Shown here one piece after another: positions 45,686 to 57,996 of a stretch of 64,000 bases of DNA. Within the stretch, counting starts at the first letter, position 1; each line of letters opens with the position of its first letter. The stretch covers positions 136,797,368 to 136,861,367 of the forward strand of contig JALGPY010000001.1 of the NCBI GenBank assembly GCA_023055425.1, written 5' to 3'. Under the pieces are notes generated by a model. It was given only the letters and a program-made list of their open reading frames with translations, had not been told where the DNA came from and did not search any database. This DNA comes from Linanthus parryae (lineage: Eukaryota > Streptophyta > Magnoliopsida > Ericales > Polemoniaceae). Both the position numbers and the translations under genes were made by a program.

Positions 45686-47399
45686 CCCTCCTGCAAAATT
45701 ACAACATAACCTTCCAAAGGACTTCTACACAGATAAGTTGAAGATTATACTACAAGACTTAAAAGTAGACTACTAATTACGGTTTCGTATGCCATTAATA
45801 ACAGAAATACCTTCCGAGGCCAAAGGTACCCTGATTTGAATGCACCGTACTCTGAGGGACTGAGTCGTAAAATCCGCCTCACATCCCAGTATATGTCAAA
45901 CACTCAAACTCCAGATCATGTCATGTCTTATCCTTAATCCAAACAAAGCCCAAGGGTACAACTCTCTACCTTCCCATGCAACCCCAATAACTGATTAAGA
46001 CAAACCTCAAATGCTACAGCCAGTTGTAGCCAGAAGTTCATTCTTTCGAGCTCAGAATCATACCTCAAGGGGAGCTAGTGATAGGCAACATATGGAAATC
46101 CCAGTCCTTCTGGATTGAAGGAAACTGTGCCAAGATCTTCATATATGTCTCATAACTCCCAGCTACCCCAATGAACCTCAGTTTTCATCATAAATCTCCA
46201 ATAATTTGGTGATCTCTGAAACCACATACTTCACTGAACCAATCGGATCTTCTTTGCCCCCAACCAACACCTTCAATTTTGATGTTAATGACTATTCCGG
46301 AGGAAGTACAATGCTCTAATGCATCGACCACTTCTTTAACCCCTCCGTACCAGAAGAAGTGTAAACTGGACCACTCAAAATCATTAGACTTATAGATTTC
46401 TCAAAACAAAATCATTGTAGTTAGCCCACATGCAAAACACGTGCCCCAAAATGCCTTCTTCATCCAACAGACTTCTCAACTTGCGAGCCGTGCTGTTGAG
46501 CCCGACATAGTTCTTTCGGGCAGCCAGCAATACTATTCCATAGAGAGGTTTCAAGCACTGTTGGTGATCAAAGACACGATAAACAATCATTAGCAGCAAG
46601 AAAGATACTAACACAATGGTGAGAATGATAATTAAGTCTTAAACATTAAGATATGAGCACATATAGACTCTTGATCTAGACACCCCCTTTCTATTTTAAT
46701 ACATTACAGATGTTATACCGCATCTCGTATCCATCTTCTAGATCATGTACATATATCCTCAAACTTCGATTAAAATAGGTATAACAAATTAATGAATGTA
46801 CCATCATTTTGTACCCAAAATAAGTGTGGACAAATACCAAGAAACAATTTGAGTACGAGCAAGTCCTTATTTATTGTTATTAAACATCCTACTATTGAAA
46901 ATTTCACGTTTCTCCTAGAATGTCAGATCCATTTTCGATTATTATAGATTAAGGGCTTCACGAATGGTTGATACATTTTGGGAGTTCTTATCAGAGAAGC
47001 GATCATATTATGAAAAAAATAAACTAACCTTTTTTTTTATAAGAGCATATAGCTTCTTCAAAGATGTCAAAGAGTATGGAATATCGTTCATCAGCATAAC
47101 GTCATAACCTCTTTCACCTTGATCGGTCCTCTCACATGCCCTACTTCTAGAGAACTTGCGTTATCTCCTCAAAGAACATGAATGACCTATAATGCTGCCA
47201 TCGTGGACGCTACAACCAACACCGTCCATGAATTCTTCTTCAGAGAAATTGCGTCTCATTGCGGCTCATTGCAGCAGGGACTTCTACTGTGTCATTCCTT
47301 ACAATAGATAAGAATCTTAGGTGTTCCTCCCACTCTCCGGCATAAAAGTGCACTGCTGGGTCCAAAGTTTGCCTTGACGGGGTCAAGGGCGTCTTAGGT
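45685..47399 (+). repeat. 1715-bp direct repeat, copy 2
   Basis: Same content as 43137-44851, including the minus-strand 74-residue frame at 46390-46614. It ends where the copia fragment begins (GTCTTAGGT|CACAGT). Confidence 0.92.
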
Positions 47400-47845
47400 C
47401 ACAGTATCTCGTTCTATGGAATTTGATCAGTCTTCTATGGAGACAATCTTCTGAGTTGGTCGTCCAAGCGACAGGCCACAGTATCTCGTTCTAGTGCTGA
47501 GGCTGAGTATCGCGGTGTTGCTAACGCCGTCTCCGAACTCTGATGGGTTCGGAATTTGCTTCTTCGCGCTTCGTGTTGCCCCGCCTCGGGCCACCGTCGT
47601 GTATTGCGACAATGTGAGTCCTGTCTCTCTCTGGTAATCCTGTTCAGCATCAGCGCACTAAGCATGTTAAGATTGATCTCCACTTCGTTCGTGAGAAGGT
47701 TTGTTTGGGTCAGCTTCGCGTGTTGCACATTCCAGCAGATTATTAGTACGCCGACATCTTCACCAAGGGTCTTCCTCGGCCCTTGTTCCAGCGCTTCCGT
47801 TCTAGTCTCAGTGTTGGCACGCCTACAGTTTCGACTGCGGGGGAG
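47400..47845 (+). pseudogene. Copia RNase H C-terminal fragment
   Basis: Reading frames give [31 protein letters not shown], then (shifted) NPVQHQRTKHVKIDLHFVRE, LRVLHIPADY and YADIFTKGLPRPLFQRFRSS. That is the standard C-terminal end of Ty1/copia RNase H. Stops and shifts are present. It is clearly richer in G+C than its surroundings and unlike the copia element at 34-38 kb. The preceding CACAGTATCTCGTTCT motif occurs twice (47400 and 47476), a local rearrangement. Confidence 0.85.
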
Positions 47846-47965
47846 TAATAGTTATAGGACTCTTATGTAAATAATTAGAGGACTAGTTGTATAATTTAGC
47901 ATTGTATTTTACCTATTTAAGGGTGTAAATAAACAAGGAAATGTACGGAGATTTATCCCACTCTC
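47846..47965 (+). mobile_element. LTR start belonging to the copia fragment
   Basis: After GCGGGGGAGTAATAG (polypurine-like) follows LTR-like sequence with TATTTAAGGGTG and CCCACTCTCACA, then ATGTTGGTGTCAG. The end is uncertain. The first 27 nt are duplicated at 42388. Confidence 0.5.
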
Positions 47966-48684
47966 ACAATGTTGGTGTCAGTTGTTCATCAGCTCAGAGC
48001 CTGCGACTAAATGTTCGAGTTAGGCTGGGACACAGTTCCAATTCTCAATTTCATCCAATGCTACCAATTTATTAGTCAGCTCCTTTTGGTCGTCCCAAGC
48101 TACGAAATCACTTGTTTACCTGTCATTTGTTAAGAATCTTGGGATTCCACCTAAAAACTATTTGAAAATGAGACAGTAGCCTGAGTATCCTATTAGTCAC
48201 AAGCAAAACAGACAAAGCCCCAATGTGGGACAAACAACACTTCTCAACACCATTAACAACACAAAACTACCAGTGCAATTATCGCTTGTTTACCTCACAG
48301 AAGCAGGGAGGAAAGTCAAAAAAATGATATAATCGGGAAAACTTCTCCGAATTCAAACAAAACATTCGGATTTCCAGATTTTTAGTCGGAATTCCGGGTT
48401 TTTTAGGCGGCGGATACCTATGTCAAGAAGTGACTGTAACCGAAACAGAAACCGTACGGTCCCAAACCGGTCCGAGACCGAATTATTAGTGGTCTGGGCC
48501 AGTGTATATTAACCGCCTAACCAAACCGAAACATGCCCGAAATTTACAGGGACCGAACGAAACAGGGTCCTAACAGATCTGAACTCTGACCCAACCGAAA
48601 ACAGGTCTGTATAGGTTAACCACTCGGTTAACCGCGTATAGGTTAATCACGGTTAACCGCTATGTGATTGGTAACGACTAGTGT

Positions 48685-48743
<59 letters not shown>

Positions 48744-48769
48744 ATACACACTCCTGAAAATCTCGAAGG
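47966..48769. other. Intergenic with CCGAACCG-rich stretch and (TG)n
   Basis: 48070-48310 is similar to 33400-33540. From 48430 to 48660 the motifs CCGAAACCG / GGTTAACCG recur, as in low-complexity plant MITE interiors. 48687-48741 is a (TA)n(TG)n microsatellite. No gene. Confidence 0.5.
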
Positions 48770-48774
48770 GTTAA

Positions 48775-51700
48775 TGTGATACCCCGTATTTAAGTAAGGG
48801 GTTATTTGGTCATTTCGGAAAAATATGTGAAAATTTAGAGAAATTAGTATTTCAAACATATCAATGACTTTTCTTAATTTTAAAGTATAATGGTGTTAAT
48901 TGACATCTATGATGATATCAATGTTTAATTTGTGGTTATTTTGTAGTTTTTGAAACATTGGATGATACTATACGAAACTTATTTGTATACTTGAGATGTA
49001 CTTGTAGTTTTCTAAAATTTAATTTTAACATTTATATACAAAGTGGTGTATTTGAAATTTTCTGGAAAATTTATTATTTATGAAAATTAACTTATATGTG
49101 CGAGCTATTAATTGAAAATTATCTTTTCACCCCTCAATTTTTGGCACTTCTCATTTATACCCCTCTTGTATATGGAATTTTGTAGTTATCTTAAATTTCT
49201 TGTATTTGCATGTCAACCCTCATTCTCTTGGTAATCCAATTCCTACCCCAACTATGGTGTTGGGAGACTTTTTAATTGCATTTTTTTTACCCCTTCATTT
49301 TTGGCTATCAATTCTTTAGCCCCATCTACAACTCTTCTAATTTTTTTTCTAATTACAACCAACTACCCCCTCCATCACTTTGGTCAACACCAATAAAATA
49401 ATTCATTTTCATTTCTACTCCTATTAAAATAACACCACTACATCCTCATTACACTCAATGAACCACCAACACTACCATCTACATCAAGTCCATCCTACCC
49501 ATTCTCCATCATTTCATTTCTTTCCATCATTTCCCTCAAGAACACTCATGCAAGCTTCTTCTTCCTTCTCTCCAAACTTCAAACCCGTTTTTGGAGGTTG
49601 ACCTCCACAAAACTTCATCAAAACTCAAATTTCTTGGCTCTAAGTTGTGAAAATCTTGAGTCCAACCTTAGTATCATCATGGAAGGGTGTTCTTACACAA
49701 TTATTCTAAGGGATTGAAGGCCAAATGCATTCTTTTCCTCATCATCTTCTTGAATCTTGAGGTAAAGTTTCTTCTAGTCTTTAATTGATGCTTGCATGTC
49801 CATCTTTACCTTTGATTGATGAAATTTCATCTTTGATTTCTTCAATTCCATGCTTAGTTCTTCATCTCCATGGTTAGATCATGTGTTTGACCTCAAATTT
49901 TAGATTATTTCATGAAACCCACACTAGAACCCACATGCATGTTGTGAATGTCATCTTCCTTGCATTGTTACCCAAGAGGGTTTTGATCATTTGTGTCAAG
50001 AGCATGTAAAGGTATTACTTAATGCCTAAAATATGTAATTTTGGGTGAAAATAAAGTCTCCATAAGTTGCATGTGTCATATAATTTATTTGATCATGTTT
50101 TAAGTGCTCTAGGTGAAAATTGCACATTTTTACAATCTGACCAGTTTGTGAAAAACGTATATTATCTCTAAATTTTGTTTCTGTAGAATTTTTAAATCAT
50201 TCATATTCTGAAACTAGACTCATAGAGGGTCATTTTGAAAGAAAATTCACCTCCATAGCCTTTTTGGCTAGGGAGATATGCTCATTTTAAGTTGCATGTT
50301 TTCTGAAACTCTGTTTTTGGACAAGTTTTGCTATTTTTGTTAAAAATCTCATTTCCAGAAACATATGGCACTCAATCTTTCTTGTGATGCATCTATACAC
50401 ACAAGGGATTCATTATGGAGAATATGGGCATCTTTCCTATTCTCCAAGTAGTAGTAATTGTTCTTAAGAGTTGAAACTTTCTTCCAAACTTGTCTCTGCA
50501 TAGCAGTGTTTGTTATTTTTGTAACTTGAGTGTTATAATAGCTATGCATGATTTTCTTGATGTTTCTGAAAGTAGACATATATAGGTTTATCATACATTA
50601 ATTTCAAGATTTTAGGAGATGATTTGATATGATAAATATGGCTCCAAAGTCAGAGCTACAATTCTGTCCAGAATTGCAGTTTCACATTTTTTAGAAAACT
50701 TGAATTTTTGAACTTTTAGGTGTTTTGTGGGACTTATTTTGATGATTAAACATCATTATATGTGCATTTGTGACATTTAGGGCTATGTGACATGTAGGTT
50801 TGCATTTTTGTTAATGTGTAAATTGGTTATAACGAGTACGTCATACGTGTGATTGTAGACATCGACCCCGTAGGAGAGAGCGGTTGTCGTCGGATTGCTA
50901 GGCTTAGTTTCTTGATTTTGATTGTGCTTCATCTAAGTGGTAAGTACATATGTACGAACTTTTCATATCAAATGTGCGCATGTGTGTGATGTTTCAAATG
51001 AATGCTTGTTATATGAAAAAGTATGAGAATGCATGTTTTCCACTCGAATGTTGTTAAACTATTCTATTCATCTCCTTTGAGAACTCTCGGAAATTACTTG
51101 TGAAATGTTGATATTCTGATTCTGGTTATGTGAAAGAGAAGAAATAAAATACCTCTAATAGACTTAGGACGATGTACAGAGTACTGTTATTAATGAGAGG
51201 CGTCAAGCGATCCTCCATTTTCTTATGGCTAAGACCATTGAAGCAATGCTTCTTATTATTGGATAGAACTATAATGTTCACAAATCCACCTCCGATGAGC
51301 CAAAATGTATCAAGATATTGAGGCCAAGGGGTTTATAGAGCTATAGAGTGCTACTTATACTTGTAAGGGTCACTACGGTATAGGGGTGTCGACACTTAAG
51401 GCCTTTTAGCTAATGTTGTGAGCGGGGTTGACGAATGGGCTCCCTTAACGCTCGGGTGAAATAGGGTTTGATAGACCCTAGAAGGAACCCTTAGTGATTA
51501 TTTCGTGATCCCTCTGTCTACATCGATCCTGCTGGTGGCTCTGGACATGCCTCAGCTAAACTTAACGGTTAACTGAACTTGAAAGAAAGTTGAATACTCT
51601 ATTGATGTTGTTTGTTTGTGGCATTGGATATGCCCCAATATATGAAATGATTTGAAAAGAATATGCTATTCGTGAATAAATATCGTTATGAGTTCAAAAT

Positions 51701-52202
51701 AACTTTTTTATTCTGGAGATTCTACTGATTTAAGAATTCCTTTAATACTCCTGGTTTATTGAAGTTTTAAAGTCGAAAAGTTCTCGCTACGAGATTACTT
51801 ATAATTGTTCATGAATTCCCAACTCTCTTACTTATTAATGTTTCAAATCTCTTGGTTTATTTAAACTATTCTTGCGTGCCACTCATCGGTTTACATGTCG
51901 TAGTGTGTATTTACTCAGTTTTTACTGATCATTTTCTTCAAAACTGCGTCGGCTTTTGCCATTTTAAAACCGCAGGTCATCAATCAAGGTGGGGGATGGG
52001 AACGCGTATCGAGACGAAGATGTTTAGCTTAAAGTTAGATCACTTAGTAGATCGCATAGATTATTTCAAACACATTATATTTGTAATCTTATCTTCTCAA
52101 GATTGTTGTATTTATTAAATAAATGTAATATTCGTAACTATATTTCTACTTTTGGTTATCGATTGTCTCTTTAACCCTGAACCGAGATCCCGGGTTGTTT
52201 CA
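48775..52202 (+). mobile_element. LARD LTR 1 (3428 bp)
   Basis: Starts TGTGATACCCCGTATTTAAG (the other LTRs have TGTAATACC) and ends CCCGGGTTGTTTCA. Small indels and substitutions separate it from LTRs 2 and 3, for example TTGTTTGTTTGTGG against TTGTTTGTGG near 51608. Short frames inside (50349-50594 minus, 51852-52118 plus) are repeated only because the LTR is. Confidence 0.92.
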
Positions 52203-53388
52203 GCTGGTATCAGAGCATCGGTTCTCAGGTTAATGAGACTTTTCGATTTCCTTAAGTAGATAAAAAAAAAGATAACACGTTTTTAATATTTTAAAATTGA
52301 TTAGGATATCTCAATTTGGTAATAACAAAGTAAGCAAGCCGCGGGGGATTTCGGGGTACTTACGTATTCTAAAACACGATTTGTACCGTACTTGTTGATT
52401 AACTATTACTTGCTAATTGGTATGTGCTCCATGCGGAATCTACTTGCTTATTTATATGTTTGCTATCCATTGAGCATATTTGCTTACTCTATAGAAATGA
52501 TTTATCATTTTCGTGTGATCCGTATCCGCGTTCGCTTAATTGGTTATGTTATTTTGTCAACGAGAGAGTAACGAGGCTTTGACTTAGAAGAATATGAGAC
52601 TATTCGTTTCATACCTTTGAGTGTGACTTGTAAGATAATACCTTATTTTGTTTCATTTTGAGTTAATTCGACTTGGTCTTTTCTAAAATTAGAATGTTTT
52701 GACCCAAAAAAAAAGTAATATTTAAAAATAAAAATAGTTTTGGAAAAAAAAATGTTGGGTGTCGAGATACCAAATGCCAAGTGATGTGGACCACTTTGTT
52801 TAGCAGTCGGCTGGCGTGACTCTTAGTACGACGGTACTATGAGTTGTACCCGCTGTGTAGACTAAGTTGGAACATTTGAAACACATTCGAGTTGTGATGG
52901 ATAGACACATTGTGTGACGACACATAGTGTTCTTTTCTCCCTCGTATGCGTGGAACACTTTAGGTGATTGGTGTATCTTATCCTATAAAGGTAAGACAAT
53001 ATTTTTAACGCGGATGAGCCAAGTAAAATGACATGTTAGTTGCGATCAAAGTATTTTGTGTCTATAAATTTCAAAATTTTTTTAAACGCTATAATTTTTT
53101 TGAATTGGCTTTCTAAACGTGGTAACTTGTGAGTTCGTCTAGACCTTTCAAAATTTTGTGCCGACCTTTTACATGAGCTAATTGTATTTGAATCTCTACT
53201 ATAATACGGGAGAGTGAGGATGTAACCCACCGAGAGCGCGATTCCCGTTAATTAAAGTGTTGCATGTGTATTAGCATTGCATACAAGCTTCATGTGCATT
53301 ATTTGCATTCTCTTGAAGTATGTTCGTAATTTCATTCAAAAAAATTCTTAAGCTTCGGGGACGAAGCTTCATTTTTAGGGGGATATAA
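52203..53388 (+). mobile_element. LARD internal domain 1 (1186 bp, non-coding)
   Basis: The primer site TGGTATCAGAGC is at 52205-52216. The polypurine tract TTTTTAGGGGGATATAA directly precedes LTR 2 and follows a small palindrome AAGCTTCGGGGACGAAGCTT. No frame longer than about 65 codons; no gag, protease, RT or integrase motif. Confidence 0.9.
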
Positions 53389-56300
53389 TGTAATACCCCG
53401 TATTTAAGTAAGGGGTTATTTGGTCATTTCGGAAAAATATGTGAAAATTTAGAGAAATTAGTATTTCAAACATATCAATGACTTTTCTTAATTTTAAAGT
53501 ATAATGGAGTTAATTGACATCTATCATGATATCAATGTTTAATTTGTGGTTATTTTGTAGTTTTTGAAACATTGGATGATACTATACGAAACTTATTTGT
53601 ATACTTGAGATGTACATGTAGTTTTCTAAAATTTAATTTTAACATTTATATACAAAGTGGTGTATTTGAAATTTTCTGGAAAATTTATTATTTATGAAAA
53701 TTAACTTATATGTGCGAGCTATTAATTGAAAATTATCTTTTCACCCCTCAATTTTTGGCACTTCTAATTTATACCCCTCTTGTATATGGAATTTTGTAGT
53801 TATCTTAAATTTCTTGTATTTGCATGTCAACCCTCATTCTCTTGGTAATCCAATTACTACCCCAACTATGGTGTTGGGAGACTTTTTAATTGCATTTTTT
53901 TTACCCCTTCATTTTTGGCTATCAATTCTTTAGCCCCATCTACAACTCTTCTAATTTTTTTTCTAATTACAACCAACTACCCCCTCCATCACTTTGGTCA
54001 ACACCAATAATATAATTCATTTTCATTTCTACTCCTATTAAAATAACACCACTACATCCTCATTACACTCAATGAACCACCAACACTACCATCTACATCA
54101 AGTCCATCCTACCCATTCTCCATCATTTCATTTCTTTCCATCATTTCCCTCAAGAACACTCATGCAAGCTTCTTCTTCCTTCTCTCCAAACTTCAAACCC
54201 GTTTTTGGAGGTTGACCTCCACAAAACTTCATCAAAACTCAAATTTCTTGGCTCTAAGTTGTGAAAATCTTGAGTCCAACCTTAGTATCATCATGGAAGG
54301 GTGTTCTTACACAATTATTCTAAGGGATTGAAGGCCAAATGCATTCTTTTCCTCATCATCTTCTTGAATCTTGGGGTAAAGTTTCTTCTAGTTTTTAATT
54401 GATGCTTGCATGTCCATCTTTACCTTTGATTGATGAAATTTCATCTTTGATTTCTTCAATTCCATGCTTAGTTCTTCATCTCCATGGTTAGATCATGTGT
54501 TTGACCTCAAATTTTAGACTATTTCATGAAACCCACACTAGAACCCACATGCATGTTGTGAATGTCATCTTCCTTGCATTGTTACTCAAGAGGGTTTTGA
54601 TCATTTGTGTCAAGAGCATGTAAAGGTATTACTTAATGCCTAAAATATGTAATTTTGGGTGAAAATAAAGTCTCCATAAGTTGCATGTGTCATATAATTT
54701 ATTTGATCATGTTTTAAGTGCTCTAGGTGAAAATTGCACATTTTTACAATCTGACCAGTTTGTGAAAAACGTATATTATCTCTAAATTTTGTTTCTGTAG
54801 AATTTTTAAATCATTCATATTCTGAAACTAGACTCATAGAGGGTCATTTTGAAAGAAAATTTACCTCCATAGCCTTTTTGGCTAGGGAGATATGCTCATT
54901 TTAAGTTGCATGTTTTCTGAAACTCTGTTTTTGGACAAGTTTTGCTATTTTTGTTAAAAATCTCATTTCCAGAAACATATGGCACTCAATCTTTCTTGTG
55001 ATGCATCTAGACACACAAGGGATTCATTATGGAGAATATGGGCATCTTTCCTATTCTCCAAGTAGTAGTAATTGTTCTTAAGAGTTGAAACTTTCTTCCA
55101 AACTTGTCTCTGCATAGCAGTGTTTGTTATTTTTGTAACTTGAGTTTTATAATAGCTATGCATGATTTTCTTGATGTTTTTGAAAGTATACATAAATAGA
55201 TTTATCATACATTAATTTCAAGATTTTAGGAGATGATTTGATATGGTAAATATGGCTCCAAGTCAAAGCTACAATTCTGTCCAGAATTGCAGTTTCACAT
55301 TTTTTAGAAAACTTGAATTTTTGAACTTTTAGGTGTTTTGTGGGACTTATTTTGATGATTAAACATCATTATATGTGCATTAGTGACATTTAGGGCTATG
55401 TGACATGTAGGTTTTCATTTTTGTTAATGTGTAAATTGGTTATAACGAGTACGTCATACGTGTGATTGTAGACATCGACCCCGTAGGAGAGAGCGGTTGT
55501 CGTCGGAGTGCTAGGCTTAGTTTCTTGATTTTGATTGTGCTTCATCTAAGTGGTAAGTACATATGTACGAACTTTTCATATCAAATGTGCGCATGTGTGT
55601 GATGTTTCAAATGAATGCTTGTTATATGAAAAAGTATGAGAATGCATGTTTTCCATTCGAATGTTGTTAAACTATTCTATTCATCTCCTTTGAGAACTCT
55701 CGGAAATTACTTGTGAAATGTTGATATTCTGATTCTGGTTGTGTGAAAGAGAAGAAATAAAATACCTCTAATAGACTTAGGACGATGTACAGAGTACTGT
55801 TATAAATGAGAGGCGTCAAGCGATCCTCCATTTTCTTATGGCTAAGACCATTGAAGCAATGCTTCTTATTATTGGATAGAACTATAATGTTCACAAATCC
55901 ACCCCCGATGAGCCAAAATGTATCAAGATATTGAGGCCAAGGGGTTTATAGAGCTATAGAGTGCTACTTATACTTGTAAGGGTCACTACGGTATAGGGGT
56001 GTCGACACTTAAGGCCTTTTAGCTAATGTTGTGAGCGGGGTTGACGAATGGGCTCCCTTAACGCTCGGGTGAAATAGGGTTTGATAAACCCTAGAAGGAA
56101 CCCTTAGTGATTATTTCGTGATCCCTCTGTCTACATCGATCCTGCTGGTGGCTCTGGACATGCCTCAGCTAAACTTAACGGTTAACTGAACTTGAAAGAA
56201 AGTTGAATACTCTATTGATGTTGTTTGTGGCATTGGATATGCCCCAATATACGAAATGATTTGAAAAGAATATGCTATTCGTGAATAAATATCGTTATGA

Positions 56301-56811
56301 GTTCAAAATAACTTTTTTATTCTGGAGATTCTACTGATTTAAGAATTCCTTTAATACTCCTGGTTTATTGAAGTTTTAAAGTCGAAAAGTTCTCGCTACG
56401 AGATTACTTATAATTGTTCATGAATTCCCAACTCTCTTACTTATTAATGTTTCAAATCTCTTGGTTTATTTAAACTATTCTTGCGTGCCACTCATCGGTT
56501 TACATGTCGTAGTGTGTATTTACTCAGTTTTTACTGATCATTTTCTTCAAAACTGCGTCGGCTTTTGCCATTTTAAAACCGCAGGTCATCAATCAAGGTG
56601 GGGGATGGGAACGCGTATCGAGACGAAGATGTTTAGCTTAAAGTTAGATCACTTAGTAGATCGCATAGATTATTTCAAACACATTATATTTGTAATCTTA
56701 TCTTCTCAAGATTGTTGTATTTATTAAATAAATGTAATATTCGTAACTATATTTCTACTTTTGGTTATCGATTGTCTCTTTAACCCTGAACCGAGATCCC
56801 GGGTTGTTTCA
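53389..56811 (+). mobile_element. LARD LTR 2 (3423 bp)
   Basis: TGTAATACCCCG...GGTTGTTTCA. It is shared as the 3' LTR of one unit and the 5' LTR of the next. Confidence 0.92.
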
Positions 56812-57996
56812 GCTGGTATCAGAGCATCGGTTCTCCGGTTAATGAGACTTTTCGATTTTCTTAAGTAGATAAAAAAAAGATAACACGTTTTCAATATTTT
56901 AAAATTGATTAGGATATCTCAATTTGGTAATAACAAAGTAAGCAAGCCGCGGGAGATTTTGGGGTACTTACGTATTCTAAAACACGATTTGTACCGTACT
57001 TGTTGATTAACTATTACTTGCTAATTGGTATGTGCTCCATGCGGAATCTACTTGCTTATTTATATGTTTGCTATCCATTGAGCATATTTGCTTACTCTAT
57101 AGAAATGATTTTATCATTTTCGTGTGATCCGTATCCGCGTTCGCTTAATTGGTTATGTTATTTTGTCAACGAGAGAGTAACGAGGCTTTGACTTAGAAGA
57201 ATATGAGACCATTCGTTTCATACCTTTGAGTGTGACTTGTAAGATAATACCTTATTTTGTTTCATTTTGGGTTAATTCGACTTGGTCTTTTCTAAAATTA
57301 GAATGTTTTGACCCAAAAAAAAGTAATATTTAAAAAAAAAAATAGTTTTGGAAAAAAAAAATGTTGGGTGTCGAGATACCAAATGCCAAGTGATGTGGAC
57401 CACTTTGTTTAGCAGTCCGCTGGCGTGACTCTTAGTACGACGGTACTATGAGTTGTACCCGCTGTGTAGACTAAGTTGGAACATTTGAAACACATTCGAG
57501 TTGTGATGGATAGACACATTGTGTGACGACACATAGTGTTCTTTTCTCCCTCGTATGCGTGGAACACTTTAGGTGATTGGTGTATCTTATCCTATAAAGG
57601 TAAGACATTATTTTTAACGCGGATGAGCCAATTAAAATGACATGTTAGTTGCGATCAAAGTATTTTGTGTCTATAAATTTCAAGATTTGTTTAAACGCTA
57701 GAAATTTTTTGAATTGGCTTTCTAACCGTGGTAACTTGTGTGTTCGTCTAGACCTTTCAAAATTTGGTGCCGACCTTTTACATGAGCTAATTGTATTTGA
57801 TCTCTACTATAATACGGGAGAGTGAGGATGTAACCCACCGAGAGCGCGATTCCCGTTAATTAAAGTGTTGCATGTGTATTAGCATTGCATACAAGCTTCA
57901 TGTGCATTATTTGCATTCTCTTGAAGTATGTTCGTAATTTCATTCAAAAAAATTCTTAAGCTTCGGGGACGAAGCTTCATTTTTAGGGGGATATAA
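56812..57996 (+). mobile_element. LARD internal domain 2 (1185 bp, non-coding)
   Basis: Primer site at 56814-56825; same polypurine tract before LTR 3. Near-identical to internal domain 1 with scattered substitutions and homopolymer differences. Confidence 0.9.

Noticed and set aside
50349..50594. Repeated minus-strand frames of about 80 codons in each LTR (54963, 59577)
   Set aside because: Same reason: LTR copies. Start codons and lengths vary with small changes and no protein family is evident.
51852..52118. An 88-codon frame conserved in all three copies (also 56461-56727 and 61069-61335)
   Set aside because: It lies inside the LTRs and is conserved only because the LTRs are near-identical. 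Its sequence includes the LTR's own 3' end and no known domain.
48775..53388. Treating the three 4.6-kb repeats as a satellite array
   Set aside because: Primer sites, polypurine tracts, TG...CA ends and an outer 5-bp target duplication show a retrotransposon structure instead.
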